DNA from: Pomphorhynchus laevis
Taxonomy: Eukaryota > Acanthocephala > Palaeacanthocephala > Echinorhynchida > Pomphorhynchidae
Reading direction: 5' to 3'
DNA: 64,000 bases
Assembly: GCA_012934845.2 (NCBI GenBank)
Contig: WNNJ02000420.1
Coordinates: forward strand, 1-64,000
The position numbers and the translations under genes are program-made. How positions within the stretch are numbered: the first letter of the stretch is position 1; each line of letters begins with the position of its first letter. A model generated the notes under the pieces. That model was given only the letters and a program-made list of their open reading frames with translations. It did no database searches and was not told where the DNA came from. Shown piece by piece: positions 45,807-56,700 of this stretch.

Positions 45807-47567
45807 TCAGGGATACGATAGCTTCTCCATATTATCGATCTGTTCCAGACATATTCGCAATCGCTTCTTAAATAAAGTCAGCGTTGTGGAGGCAACAACG
45901 TATTCAGGAAGACTGTTCCACACGTTAACTACACGTCTTGACAATCTTGTGACAGGCGATAGTTTCCCAGTATGCTGTTTAAAAATTGTCATCGAATGAT
46001 GTCGCCTGGATCTATTATTACGACACACCATAATATTTCGAGGATATCCATCAAATTTGTGCAATAATTTCCACGTTGCAACCAAGTCGATAAACATTAA
46101 CCTCACCTTCATGTCAAATATGCCAATCACTTTAAGTCTCTCACGATAAGGTAAATACTTACAGTCTGGACATAAACGGGTAATACGGCGAAGAACTCCA
46201 TCGACAGCATTCAGTTCAGTCCGTGTACATGGGAAGCAAGATGGAGAGCAATACTCAAGTATTGGTCTCAATAACGAGTTAAACAGCACCCTGAACGACG
46301 ATGGATTTATTTTCAGAAAGCAATTTTTGATAGTGTGCATCATTTTTCTAGCTTTGCCTAATTGAATGTTGTAATGATGTCGTGTCTTTAAAGATGAATC
46401 GATCAAAATACCAAGATCACGATGAGTCGAAACTATCTCAAGTTCTTTTACACCAATGAAGTAGGTATGACATCCTTTGCGTCCACGACCCAATCTCATA
46501 TTCTTACACTTTTCCAGGTTTAATGATACTCCTGTAGTAAGACTCCATTCATACACTAAATCCAGGTCACGCTGCAATGACAAACAGTCTCGTTCAGTCG
46601 AGATCACATTCCATAACTTCAAATCGTCAGCATAGGCTAAGTGTGGTACATTAAGCGATCTCAACAACTCGTTGATAAAAATGCAAAATAATAATGGCCC
46701 GAGAACCGTTCCTTGAGGTACACCACGTATAACACTGCGTTTAGATGAAAAAGCATTACCTACTCTTACACAAAATTGTCGACCACTCAAGAAGTTCTCA
46801 ATCCAACGAGTCAGATAGTAATCTACACCAATAGATTCGAGAATACTTATTAATTCAGCATGTGGAACGCGATCAAATGCCTTGGAGAAATCCAAATAGA
46901 CGACATCGACAACCAATCCACATGAAATTGCGTCAGCCCATTGTTCACGAGCACATAAAGTATTCGTTAGACATGAGCGGCCATGCCGAAAACCGTGTTG
47001 AGAGTCGCTCAAATAGTTTATTGAACCCAATACATTTATTAATCTTTTGTGAACAATTCTCTCAAGTACCTTACTTACAGTAGATGTTAAACTTATGGGC
47101 CTAAAATCACTAACATCGCAAGCATTTTTCGTTTTCGGAAGTGGTACCACAATCGCCGATTTCCAATCATTTGGAATTATCGACGTATTGAGAGAAACGT
47201 TGAATAATTTGGAAAGCGGATATGACAGGATACATTTCAAGAGCTTAAGGATATAAGTGGGGATATCGTCAGGACCAGCTGACACGCATTTAGCTAACCT
47301 TGATAGCTCTATCTCAACTTCCTCCATCGTGCTAATTATATATGGACTCTGACAGATTGATGAACCATTACAAATATTGACTTTATAAGCATCATCCCTA
47401 TTTAACGATAGTGCAAACACATCAGCGAACGCCTCAGAAATTTTCATAGGGTCTTCAACTAATTCGTTTCCGATAAGAATGCGTCGGACACTAGAATTAG
47501 ATACTCTTGATCGACAAACATAATTCCAAAATCGCTTGGGTGTGTGTCCTAAAGACAGCAACATCAT
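45807..47567 (-). CDS. LINE D ORF2, reverse transcriptase part (586 codons)
   Basis: An open frame with all RT motifs in order: NDWKSAIVVPLPKTKNACDV, SDFRPISLTSTVSKVLERIV, HGFRHGRSCLTNTL, DVVYLDFSKAFDRVPHAEL (motif A), RGVPQGTVLGPLLFCIFINE (motif B) and LAYADDLKLWN (motif C, catalytic YADD at about 46,627-46,638). A C-terminal domain with RRVVNVWNSLPEYVV and a basic end follows. It copies LINE RNA at the target nick. Catalytic residues are intact. The first residues overlap the preceding frame piece, so the true protein begins further upstream, in the endonuclease. Confidence 0.88.
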   Translation of the reverse strand: MMLLSLGHTPKRFWNYVCRSRVSNSSVRRILIGNELVEDPMKISEAFADVFALSLNRDDAYKVNICNGSSICQSPYIISTMEEVEIELSRLAKCVSAGPDDIPTYILKLLKCILSYPLSKLFNVSLNTSIIPNDWKSAIVVPLPKTKNACDVSDFRPISLTSTVSKVLERIVHKRLINVLGSINYLSDSQHGFRHGRSCLTNTLCAREQWADAISCGLVVDVVYLDFSKAFDRVPHAELISILESIGVDYYLTRWIENFLSGRQFCVRVGNAFSSKRSVIRGVPQGTVLGPLLFCIFINELLRSLNVPHLAYADDLKLWNVISTERDCLSLQRDLDLVYEWSLTTGVSLNLEKCKNMRLGRGRKGCHTYFIGVKELEIVSTHRDLGILIDSSLKTRHHYNIQLGKARKMMHTIKNCFLKINPSSFRVLFNSLLRPILEYCSPSCFPCTRTELNAVDGVLRRITRLCPDCKYLPYRERLKVIGIFDMKVRLMFIDLVATWKLLHKFDGYPRNIMVCRNNRSRRHHSMTIFKQHTGKLSPVTRLSRRVVNVWNSLPEYVVASTTLTLFKKRLRICLEQIDNMEKLSYP

Positions 47568-48710
47568 TCTCGTACAAGTATCTCTTTTTTGATTTTAAGC
47601 GATTGCATTTATTGCGTATTAGTTTGTACTCACTATATAAAGCATCACTCTTACTACAGAGACTCCACGCCTTATTTCTCAACCTTATACAACGCTTTAG
47701 TTCGCTATCAAACCACGGAGGTTTATCAGACCTCTTACGCTTGGAAAATACACGCATGGGAGCAAATTCGTCTAGGACTTGAATTACCCCACTTTTGATA
47801 GACTGCCACATGCTCTCCACATCATATCATTACTTACAAAAGAAATCCTTTTAGCATATTCAATTATCTCATTATCTGGGATAACTTTCCGTACTCGCTT
47901 CTCAACAATCTCTACACTGTCTGATCCGGTCGAATTAGTAGGAATCAGAAACTTGACCACAACATGATCGCTTGAACAAATTGGAGGTTCTTTGTCAATT
48001 GAAGAAATATAATATTCAAGTCTAGTAAACAGCAGGTCAATCTTCGAGGATGATTCTGCGGAGAAACGAGTATCAAAATGAACATGTTGAATAAGCAACA
48101 TTTCATCATACAATAAATTACATAACGACATAGTATATTTATCATAAGTTGCAATACTGGAGAGGGCGGAATTGTATGAATGCATGTTAAAATCACCAAA
48201 GATAAAAAATTTATGGCACTTGGGTATATTCTTAAGGAAATCAATAAGAGCGAACGATATTGCGCCCGGAGCACGATATACTATACATAAAGTAATAATA
48301 GCACTCCCAGATTGCGTAATACTCAACTGTAGAGCCTCGGCAGAGCATGAATCATCAATGAATTTTACGGCTGAACTAACAATCAAACTCACATGCACAT
48401 AGAAGGCAACTCCACCACCGCGTCCATGGGCTCGATCAGATCTATAAAGAGCGAATTCAGGTATGTGAACCATATCATCAGATATGTCAGGATGAAACCA
48501 ACTTTCACAAACTCCAAAGACATTGACATCATGACAACGTATCCAATACCTAATCTCATCCAACTTATTAACTGCGCTACGTGCATTTGTAAATGCAATT
48601 TTCATGGAAGACGAAACATCTCGACATGGACTAGCTGTTGCTAGTACGGTAATCAAAGATCCACACATGCTAGATGATACCGATCTATCTACAGTTCTAA
48701 TGGTTTCCAA
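47497..48710 (-). CDS. LINE D ORF2, endonuclease and linker part
   Basis: The frame 47,784-48,710 carries an apurinic/apyrimidinic-type endonuclease: KIAFTNARSAVNKLDEIRYW, VFGVCESWFHPDI, RGGGVAFYV, IVYRAPG, FFIFGDFNMHSY and CSSDHVVVKF (catalytic Asp/His in SDH). The first ATG in frame (about 48,665) lies some 24 nt after the ORF1 stop, so re-initiation is plausible. A second frame (47,497-47,820) continues the linker with PPWFDSELKRCIRLRNKAW, the block preceding RT in this LINE group. One small frame change lies between the two, another before the RT frame. Confidence 0.82.
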
Positions 48711-49783
48711 CGGACAAATGGCTTTCGACGAACAACTCGAAAATTTCTAATGCATAGATCTTTCTCGCCTAATAGTAAACGCTTGTGAAGCTCGTTCCTC
48801 GCATTTTTCAGTTTTGAACGATCGTCAAAAGATAGATCTCTCAAAATACGTATTGAGTTTTTTTCGAGACGATGAGCCCGACTAAATATATAATTTGCAT
48901 GAGTTGACGAATCTACCACAACCTTTAACAATCGCGGTATGTTTGAACTGTTTGTTCGCCTTCCCAGCCGGAACAAACTTCTAACCACAATCTCCTTAGC
49001 TATATCTTTATCGTTAGCATGGAATATTTTATTCAGAACTCCTCTTATCGCACTAACATCATCGTTTACTCGCTCCTGTGACACAGAAGAATTTGATTCA
49101 GATAGATTGGCGAAAAGAATGCACCTGTCCCTTGAAGCGCTTCGATTTTTCTTATACACTCTGTGAGAACTTTTGAACTTAGAAGACACAGAACTGGGTA
49201 ACTCGTCCTGTGAAAGATTATCAGTAGGTTCATTGAGCTTAAGTGAATTCTCATGTACACGCACTGAGCTTGCCGTGATGCTGTTTTCAATCAACCGTTC
49301 TTCCAATGCCGATTTTGTTTTTCGCAATATACGAACGTTGTTTCTAGGACTTACCGTTCTATCACAGGTTACATTTGAAGATGCGATACCATATTCAAGT
49401 TCAACGGGTAAGTTAGTTATTTCCTTGAAATGCTGCGATTCGTGAACGGAATCATCCACATCAAATTCACATACTTCCATAGTGTGTTCATCACCGTGAA
49501 CACCAACATGTGATATATTTGCCTGTCCACTAACGCATCCCATTTGCATGAACCTAGACGCACAGCAAAATCCACATATATATTTCTTGATAGTGTAGCT
49601 GTTACGCAACGAAGTTAACAGAGAAACTGTCGTCCAAACACTGCAGTCGGGAACATCACAAGCCACCTGCAGACTACCGTATTCCTCTTCGCTACCAGTG
49701 ATATGTGATGCATCATGTTTGCTATCAGCCTTAGTCCGCCCATTCCTATAAGTATCGTTTTTATTTTGACCTTTTTTTACCAT
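48689..49783 (-). CDS. LINE D ORF1 (364 codons), zinc-finger and RRM-like
   Basis: Starts at an ATG (MVKKGQNKN). Zinc motif at about residues 37-72 (CDVPDCSVWTTV then CGFC). A variable middle with charged stretches follows, then a conserved C-terminal domain: SRDRCILFANLSES, DDVSAIRGVLNKIFHAND, VRSLFRLGRR, LLKVVVDSSTHANYIFSRAH, ending FVRWKPLEL. The layout is as in LINE A ORF1 but only distantly alike in sequence. A presumed RNA-binding chaperone of the retrotransposition particle. Unbroken. Confidence 0.85.
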   Translation of the reverse strand: MVKKGQNKNDTYRNGRTKADSKHDASHITGSEEEYGSLQVACDVPDCSVWTTVSLLTSLRNSYTIKKYICGFCCASRFMQMGCVSGQANISHVGVHGDEHTMEVCEFDVDDSVHESQHFKEITNLPVELEYGIASSNVTCDRTVSPRNNVRILRKTKSALEERLIENSITASSVRVHENSLKLNEPTDNLSQDELPSSVSSKFKSSHRVYKKNRSASRDRCILFANLSESNSSVSQERVNDDVSAIRGVLNKIFHANDKDIAKEIVVRSLFRLGRRTNSSNIPRLLKVVVDSSTHANYIFSRAHRLEKNSIRILRDLSFDDRSKLKNARNELHKRLLLGEKDLCIRNFRVVRRKPFVRWKPLEL

Positions 49784-49880
49784 TTGTGAAGAAAAATCAC
49801 AAATATGATATGCGCACTAGTCAGAGCCCTTGTATCTCGGGATGACTGCTGGAAAGTCGATTGTGTGTTTAAGATTTGTA

Positions 49881-50382
49881 AGTAGTTCTTTTAGTAAGTA
49901 ATTCTTTTCAATTTTGTAGATTCGCTTGTGATAACTTGATCAATGTATGTTCTTTTCTTTATTCTTGTGTGTTTAAGTGTAAGATGTTGTAATCAAGAAT
50001 TAGGCATCGAAAATTATCAAAGTGTAAGATGTTGCAATCAAGAAAATTTTTACTATCAGATGATTTTGAAGATTTCTTCACTGTGGTCACACTAAGTGCG
50101 TGGAGTCGAAAAAATAATGAGAGCTTGCTCGAAAAAATAATGAGAGCTTGCGTTTGGTAATGTCCACTTTTGCCACAGCGATTTGTAATTTGCTAGAACA
50201 GTTATAATTGTTAAGATATATACCGTTTATACTATCCATTATATTACAGAAACACTTTTCGAATAACAACTTCGTTCCATTAAATTCACAAATTTTACAA
50301 CAAGTATATATATTTTTAATGGATAAATTATAAGCAAACTATAAAATATATGTAAAAGCAGCTATCCAGTCTGGTTACTGGT
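49881..50382. other. LINE D 5' flank with a short direct repeat
   Basis: AGTGTAAGATGTTG(T/C)AATCAAGAA occurs at about 49,977-50,002 and 50,020-50,044. It may belong to the untranslated 5' region of LINE D. GAAAAAATAATGAGAGCTTG is also doubled (50,108-50,151). Confidence 0.45.
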
Positions 50383-50690
50383 TCACTTAGTCCATTCTTT
50401 ATAATCATAAAGCAGTTTTAGATGTAATCCACTATAATGACGTTTTTTTTCACACAGTAATCGTCTTTTATTCCACCTCCTAAGCAACGGATCATCCTCT
50501 AATCGCCAGCGAATTAGTTCATGATATGTGGTTAGCTGTTGACGCGACTGCTCAGTACAGATGGGTTTCAACAAACACATCCTATGTCGCAGCAATATGT
50601 CGAGGAGCGAATTTGTTGCAGATCAATGAAAGGTGGGGATGTCGTTGAAGTCACCAAGTAACATGTCATAACCGCTACATATCTAAATGA
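50383..50690 (-). mobile_element. LINE endonuclease-region remnant
   Basis: On the minus strand YDMLLGDFNDIPT (about 50,630-50,680) is followed by NSLLDILLRHRMCLLKPICT and RWRLEDDPLLRRWNKRRLLC up to a stop at 50,383. LLGDFN is the endonuclease motif of LINEs; the continuation fits a linker region but is not close to families A or D. One stop interrupts it. A host exon is a less likely alternative. Confidence 0.4.
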
Positions 50691-50785
50691 CTAGTATACG
50701 TGTTCAGATAGTAAATAAAAGTGTGATAATTAATAGTATATTTTAATATTAATATTAATATTTATAGTAAATATTAATATTTTTC

Positions 50786-52195
50786 CTATCAGTTCCGGTC
50801 GCTACACTCACGGATTGTGCTTAATATCTCGATAAAAGATCATGTCTAGAAAATCTCGATATCAAATACCCGTTGCTGATCATGCATCTTCCACATCAGA
50901 ATGTAATGATCGTTGTACAAGTTTGGAAGTTGGATGCGATTGTAAAGATTGTGACGTATGGACCCTTGTTCGAGTTAAAACATCTGAACGTTCGGTGTAT
51001 CAAAGGAAACCGTTTACATGTGGGTTTTGTGCATCAGCAAAACTTTCAAAGATATCATGCTCCTCTACTTTTGTCTCACATACGACTACTTAGAGCGATA
51101 CTGTTTTTGACGTGTCCTTCGCATCAACACCTGACGTCGCATCGTATAATTCCATTCTTGAACCTTCTCTTACACACACTCCTCGTTCAACTTACGATAA
51201 AACTTCCTTTCATCTTATCATCCTAGCAAAACAAACGGTAAAGCTGTTCAGCTCGTACCTCCTCTTTCCTATTCTTCCCCCATCTAAATATATCTCATAC
51301 TTCTTTCCTGGCTTCACCGGCTCCTTACTCTACCTCCCCGTACCACTTCTCAATAATTTATATCCTTTCATCAAAATCATTTGCAGTAACATCTCCGATC
51401 AACCGATTCAACACTCCACTTCTGTCACACATGCTAAAACTTATCTTCAATCTCTATCGAGCATCCCTGCCATTCCCACTTCTATCTGCTCTTTCGTATG
51501 CCTCTACTCCTACAAGCTTTGTTCGTTCACCACATCCACGTAATCGTTTTCATTCGCGCGATCGCTATATTATCATATCTAACTTAAATCTTCCTGAATC
51601 TGCTTATCCTCAATTTAGCCTTGATTATGGTGTATCTGCCTTCAAGTATATCCTAGCAGCCATTCTTCCTGATGATAATCCATCCCTCTTGAATAATATC
51701 GCTCCTATCTTTGATCCGTATAAACAAATCCACTAAATCTAATAATCTTAGACCTGCACTCCTAAAAATCGTTTTCCAACATAGTTCACGTGCATCCTTG
51801 TTACTCTTCAAACGTTTTAAACTTCTTACCACTTCATCTACTTGTCGTATCTATCCTGACCGCTCCATTCTGATATTGTCCAACTAAATTTTGCTCGTAT
51901 TGAGAAACATCGACGTGAAACAAAAGGCGAGTTATCCTTATCAATCCGTCAAATCAACAGAAATTTTTACGTCGTACACATGAGGCCAAAAATCCGATGG
52001 ATCACGTCTTCTCTCGTGGAATTATCTACCATTCATATACGCCAATCAACCTGAATGCCGTGTTTCAAACGCAAAATCCGATCTCATTTAAACAATTTAA
52101 GAAATTTAACTATTTGACTTTTGCTGTTTTTTTAGTTAGTGGACTTGTAAGCGTGAGGTTGGCACGCATTTGACACGTTAAATAAATTATTATTG
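50786..52195 (+). mobile_element. LINE family A, copy A5: half-LINE with ORF1 and 3' end only
   Basis: The plus strand starts with the family 5' box (50,791-50,813), then ORF1 in a few frames: 50,842-51,093 (SSTSECNDRCTSLEVGCDCK, FTCGFC), 51,112-51,543, and 51,431-51,736 (NRFHSRDRYIIISNLNLPES). The ORF1 C-terminus (YVVHMRPKIRW, about 51,970-52,000) passes within about 15 bp into the last codons of ORF2 (SWNYLP, then CFKRKIRSHLNNL in a neighbouring frame) and the family 3' end (CACGCATTTGACACGTTAAA). About 3 kb (endonuclease and RT) is missing with both ends retained. It could move only with RT supplied by another copy. Confidence 0.8.
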
Positions 52196-52280
52196 TTGTA
52201 TTGTTAATATATGATCCAGGTGGTCATAATAAATACTGTAAGACAACCCTACCTAAGCGAGTAGTTCTATCACTTCTAAA

Positions 52281-53740
52281 TTAGACATAACCGTCCATCG
52301 CAATTTCATTGGAAGATATTTGAGGTTTTAACCAAGATTCAGTGAAGGCCATTATAAGGGGACGTTTTTGTTGAAGCAAATGACGAATTTCATCGATCTT
52401 ATTTATTATACTACGCACATTAGAATACATTACTTTAATACTATTACATCGCGTTAAATAATTGGAAACGCTGTCCGTTACAACATTATTAGCGTATGTG
52501 AAAGAACTATTGGTACCTGACTGGAAGAACACGGATGCATTAATTATACCGGCACTACATCGCAGAGGGCATCCTGTTGGCGGGAGGTATATAGTCCTAG
52601 CCAACGAATGTACAGACGCATCCGCACAACTTGGAAATATTTGATAATTAAACCCTGTTCACCTGCAGACAATCTTTTTGATAGCTCTGTCTTAGCGGCA
52701 GATAAACGAATACGATCATCCCGGTTCAAATCTTTCATAATGCGAATACAAGAACATTTTAAATGGACAGAATAGCGAAAAATGATGTCGACAGTATCAG
52801 TCGAATTCAGAACGACGTTAAGCAACCGGGGACGATCATTATCCGTAAGTAATCGGCCTAATCTGAATGCCGCACGAATTTGTAAATCATTCAGACATGT
52901 ATGTTTACAATCGCGGAGAACAACAGATAGAATTGAACGAACATGCGCCAGGTCGTCATCAAGTCTGCATTGATTATTAAGTGCTAGAGATTCCCTGACA
53001 TTACTGATTATAATACATTTATGCCTGTCGACATATTTTAAAGACTGATCAGTTCTGACTTTCTGCACATCATTTCCCTGAGTAAGAGCGACGATCGGAT
53101 TGACTAGTCTGCTCAGTCTGTTGCTCTGTAATATCTATAAATTAATTATTTGATTTCAAATAATTCTTTGCAAGACTATCCTCATTCTGGTTTAATTTGT
53201 AGGGTTCCCGAGTGCTAGGTGCATGCATGCTAGCTGTTTGATGTTATGTTATCGAATGTTGTAGCGGAAAAGTAGTGTTTGACATCGAGTAGGTCGAATC
53301 CTGAGTGGTGTTGCTGCGAGTTGGAAGCCATTTTTGAGCGGACAGCAGATACGTTCGGTTCGTCGTCATCCACCCGGTTTTTATTACTACCAGACTGTGA
53401 TTTGGGGATGTTAGCTAAGGTAGCACGTTTGTGTAGGTTGCATTCAGCTGATACGCATACGGTAGAAACTGCGTTTACCGGGATAGATCCATTTCTAACT
53501 TGAGAAAATCCGTCACACTGCAACACACTTTCCAATTGCTTTAAGCGTTCAACCAACTTATTGATTTGCTTCGCCGCACAAAATCTGCAATAGAATAGGG
53601 GCCTGTCACAAGTATCATTACCCAAATCACAAATTTGTGTTACCGATGTCCAAATTAGACAACCGCTAGTTGAACATTCCACTTGTACACTCTCGAATTT
53701 CATGTTGTTATCGGTATCTCCTGAGTTTGCTTGCCTACTG
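52281..53740 (-). mobile_element. LINE E, 5' fragment with ORF1 and start of ORF2
   Basis: Minus-strand pieces: 53,230-53,703 (ATG start; VECSTSGCLIWTSV and CRFC zinc motif; coiled-coil-like INKLVERLKQLESVL); 52,544-53,068 (DRHKCIIISNVRESL, AAFRLGRL, LLNVVLNSTDTVDIIFRYS, IRWLGL: the RRM-like ORF1 C-terminus); 52,281-52,560 (IKVMYSNVRSIINKIDEIRH and MAFTESWLKPQI: the endonuclease start). It ends abruptly at 52,281, so the 3' two-thirds are missing. It abuts gypsy A at 53,745. Related to LINE D rather than A. Confidence 0.75.
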
Positions 53741-53744
53741 TAAT

Positions 53745-56700
53745 ATCATTCTTAACTTATATTATTGTTATTTCAGATAGTTTAATAAAACTCCTGTCAT
53801 CCTTAATAGTTCAATTTATTAAACTATTGATCAATAAACAAGCTGTTCAAGCCTGATAGTTTCTCGTCAGACCCAGACTTGTCGGATGCATCAATTCATT
53901 GGATACACTGGAAGCGCAGATTTTCAACATTCTTAACATCAATCACAGATCTTCCGAACGAAATAAAAATCGAGGTCTTAATCAATAACATCTCTCTGAC
54001 GATTTTTAACTACATCAGAGATCTTGACGATTACAACACTGCAATTAACCGATTGGACAAATTATATATCAAGGAGAAAAATGAAGTGTTTGCTCGTCAC
54101 AAGCTCAACACTTGTAAGCAAACCGAAAACCAATCGATCAATCAATATATTCAAACTCTTGAGTCGCTGAGCAGAGATTGCAATTTCCAGGCGGTGTCAG
54201 CGATCGAACATAAGAGTATCATGGTGCGTGATGCCTTTATTACTGGACTGCGACCAAGCGTCATTCAACAGCGGCTCTTTGAATGTGCAAATCTCGACGT
54301 AAACTCGGCATTCAATAAAGCGCTGTCACTGGAATCGGCTCAACTACAGGCACATTCATACAATACAAGCAACGACTTCACAGTTGCAAGTTTACAATCA
54401 AATAATCAACAAGGCTCATCGACATTGCTACTGAATTCCGAAGAAAACAATGACGCCTATGTTGCCAAGATCTCGAAATCTTGCTTTTTCTGCGGGCAAA
54501 CATATAATCCAAGGTATATGTCTCCTGCCATAAACGCCGTATGCAGATTATGCAAGAAAAATGGTCATTTTGCGACAGTATGTTGATCTAAGCCTCGTAA
54601 AAGTGTGAACACAATTAAAACAAGCTGATGAGCTGACTACTGAATACAGGCCTTCACTTCTGACAATTTTATCAGCCGCGTCATCCGCAAAACGTCCTGA
54701 CACTTTACTGGAAGTAATGATCGATAAAAGCTGAATCCGATCAATGATTGATACAGGTAGTGCCGAAAATTTCATTAGAACAGATATTACGAATACACTA
54801 GGCCTACACAAAACATGTTGTAATACTATGATCACCATGGCGTCATCAAAACACTGTTCAAGAATAACACGATGCTGTTTTGTAGATATGAACTACTCGG
54901 AGTCTGCTACCAAAACGTCAAATAGTTCTGCCTCGATGATCTATGTACAGACGTTATATTAGGACGACCGTTTCTCGTGCAATATCGAAAAGTGACTCTG
55001 AAGTTCGGTGATTAAAGAAACGATCTCATTCTTGGAACGATTAATCATATAAAAATCGAATGTCCGTCTCTTTTCCCCGCTCTGCCTGTGAACGTTCGGC
55101 CAATCGCCATAAAATCCAGGCGCTTTCCAGTGCAACACCTGCGATTCATCAAACAAGAAATATCTCGTATGATGACTGAAGGCATAATTGCACACAGTCA
55201 ATCACCCTGTCGCGCACAAGTTGTAGTAACGCATAATCGCGCTAATAAAACGAAATTAGTCATAGACTACTCAATGACAATCAATATGTACACACAATTG
55301 GACGCATATCCGCTCTCACGAATCGATTCTCTGATCGAAAAAGTGTCGAAGTACTCGATCTTCAGCAAATTAGATATGAAAGCAGCCTATCACCAATTAA
55401 CCATAAGAGACGACGAGCGAAAATATATAGCGTTTGAAGCAAACGAAAGACTTTATGAATTTAAAAGAGTACCATTCGGACTAACTAATTCACCGGCTGT
55501 ATTTTAAAGATCAATCGACACAATTATCCATCAAGAATCACTGGAAGGTACCTTTGCCTACCTCGACGATCTTGTAGTGTGCGGACATTCACAAGAAGAA
55601 CACGATTCTAATCTCCTAAATCTTTTGAATACAGTGAAGAAACAATATTTATCTTAATCAAGGGAAATGCGTTATGTCGCAAATCGAAATCTTATTACTA
55701 GGATTTTTAATCAGAGACAAAGAAATACGACCCGACCAAGAAAGGCTCTCAGGATTGTTTAAACTGAATCCTCCGTCTTCCCAAAGTGATCTCAAGCGGG
55801 TGATTGGCATGTTCTCTCATTATTTCCGATGGGTTAATAACTATTCTCAAAAAGTCAGAAGCTTATTGGAAGCAGTGACATTCCCTCTGACAAAAGATGC
55901 CTTGGAAAACTTCAACGAAATTCGACAAAATATAGCTGACTCTGCCCTCGTTTCTGATGATGTACCAAAATCTTGCGAGTTGGAACATACGCATCTAACC
56001 ACACAATAGCCGCTGTCTTGTCACAGTAAGGTCGTCCTGTAGCATTCTTCTCTAGAACTCATCAGGGTGTAGAAAAGGACTATTCTGCGGTAGAAAAAGA
56101 AGCTCTCGCAATTGTCGAAGCTATTAAAGAATGGAGACACTATATGCTGGAAAAATAATCCGAGATCATAACCGACCAAAGAAGTGTATCATTTATTTAT
56201 TCGAAGCAACACCGAAGTAAAATTAAAAATGACAAGATGGTTAGATGGCAAATCGAGTTGGCTCCGTACAATTCAATATGATATATCGCCCGGGCATTCA
56301 AAATACAACTGCAGATGCTCGCTCGTGTACAGTGTGCGATTGCTCAACGAAGTTTAAATCCCTTAAAAATGGTTCACAAGTCGCTTTGTCATCCGGGCGT
56401 GACGAGACTCATGCATCTCGTTCGACATTAAAATCTGCCATATAGTACTGAAGATGTCAAGTCGATGATTAGTGAATGTGAAGAATGCGCAAAACTAAAA
56501 CCACGATTCATGGAACTTTCAAATGCTCGTCTAATCAAAGCAGGCCGCCTCTTTGAAATACTCTCTGCTGACTTTAAGGGACCGATGCCGTCAGTCACTA
56601 GAAATCATTACCTCTTTGTTATGATAGACGAGTACTCACGTTTCCCATTCGCTTTTCCGTGCGCTGACATGACCGCTCGTAGGGTTATACAATGTTTCGA

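Larger units (their letters stand above)
45690..49880 (-). mobile_element. LINE D, nearly complete CR1/Jockey-group element
   Basis: On the minus strand: a 5' region above 49,783, an intact ORF1 (48,689-49,783), ORF2 with endonuclease and RT (45,807 to about 48,665), and a 3' end reading GCCATATAGGCTTTGTCTTG then a TAA/ATA microsatellite tail near 45,690-45,715. ORF2 lacks continuity at two spots only (near 47,800 and near 47,560), both small frame changes. This is the best preserved element of the window and probably the youngest LINE here. Clade (CR1, Daphne, Crack or relatives) needs a tree. Confidence 0.88.

Noticed and set aside
48689-48710. Apparent overlap of LINE D ORF2 with ORF1
   Set aside because: The overlapping start is a TTG, not ATG; the first ATG of ORF2 lies after the ORF1 stop, so no overlap needs to be invoked.
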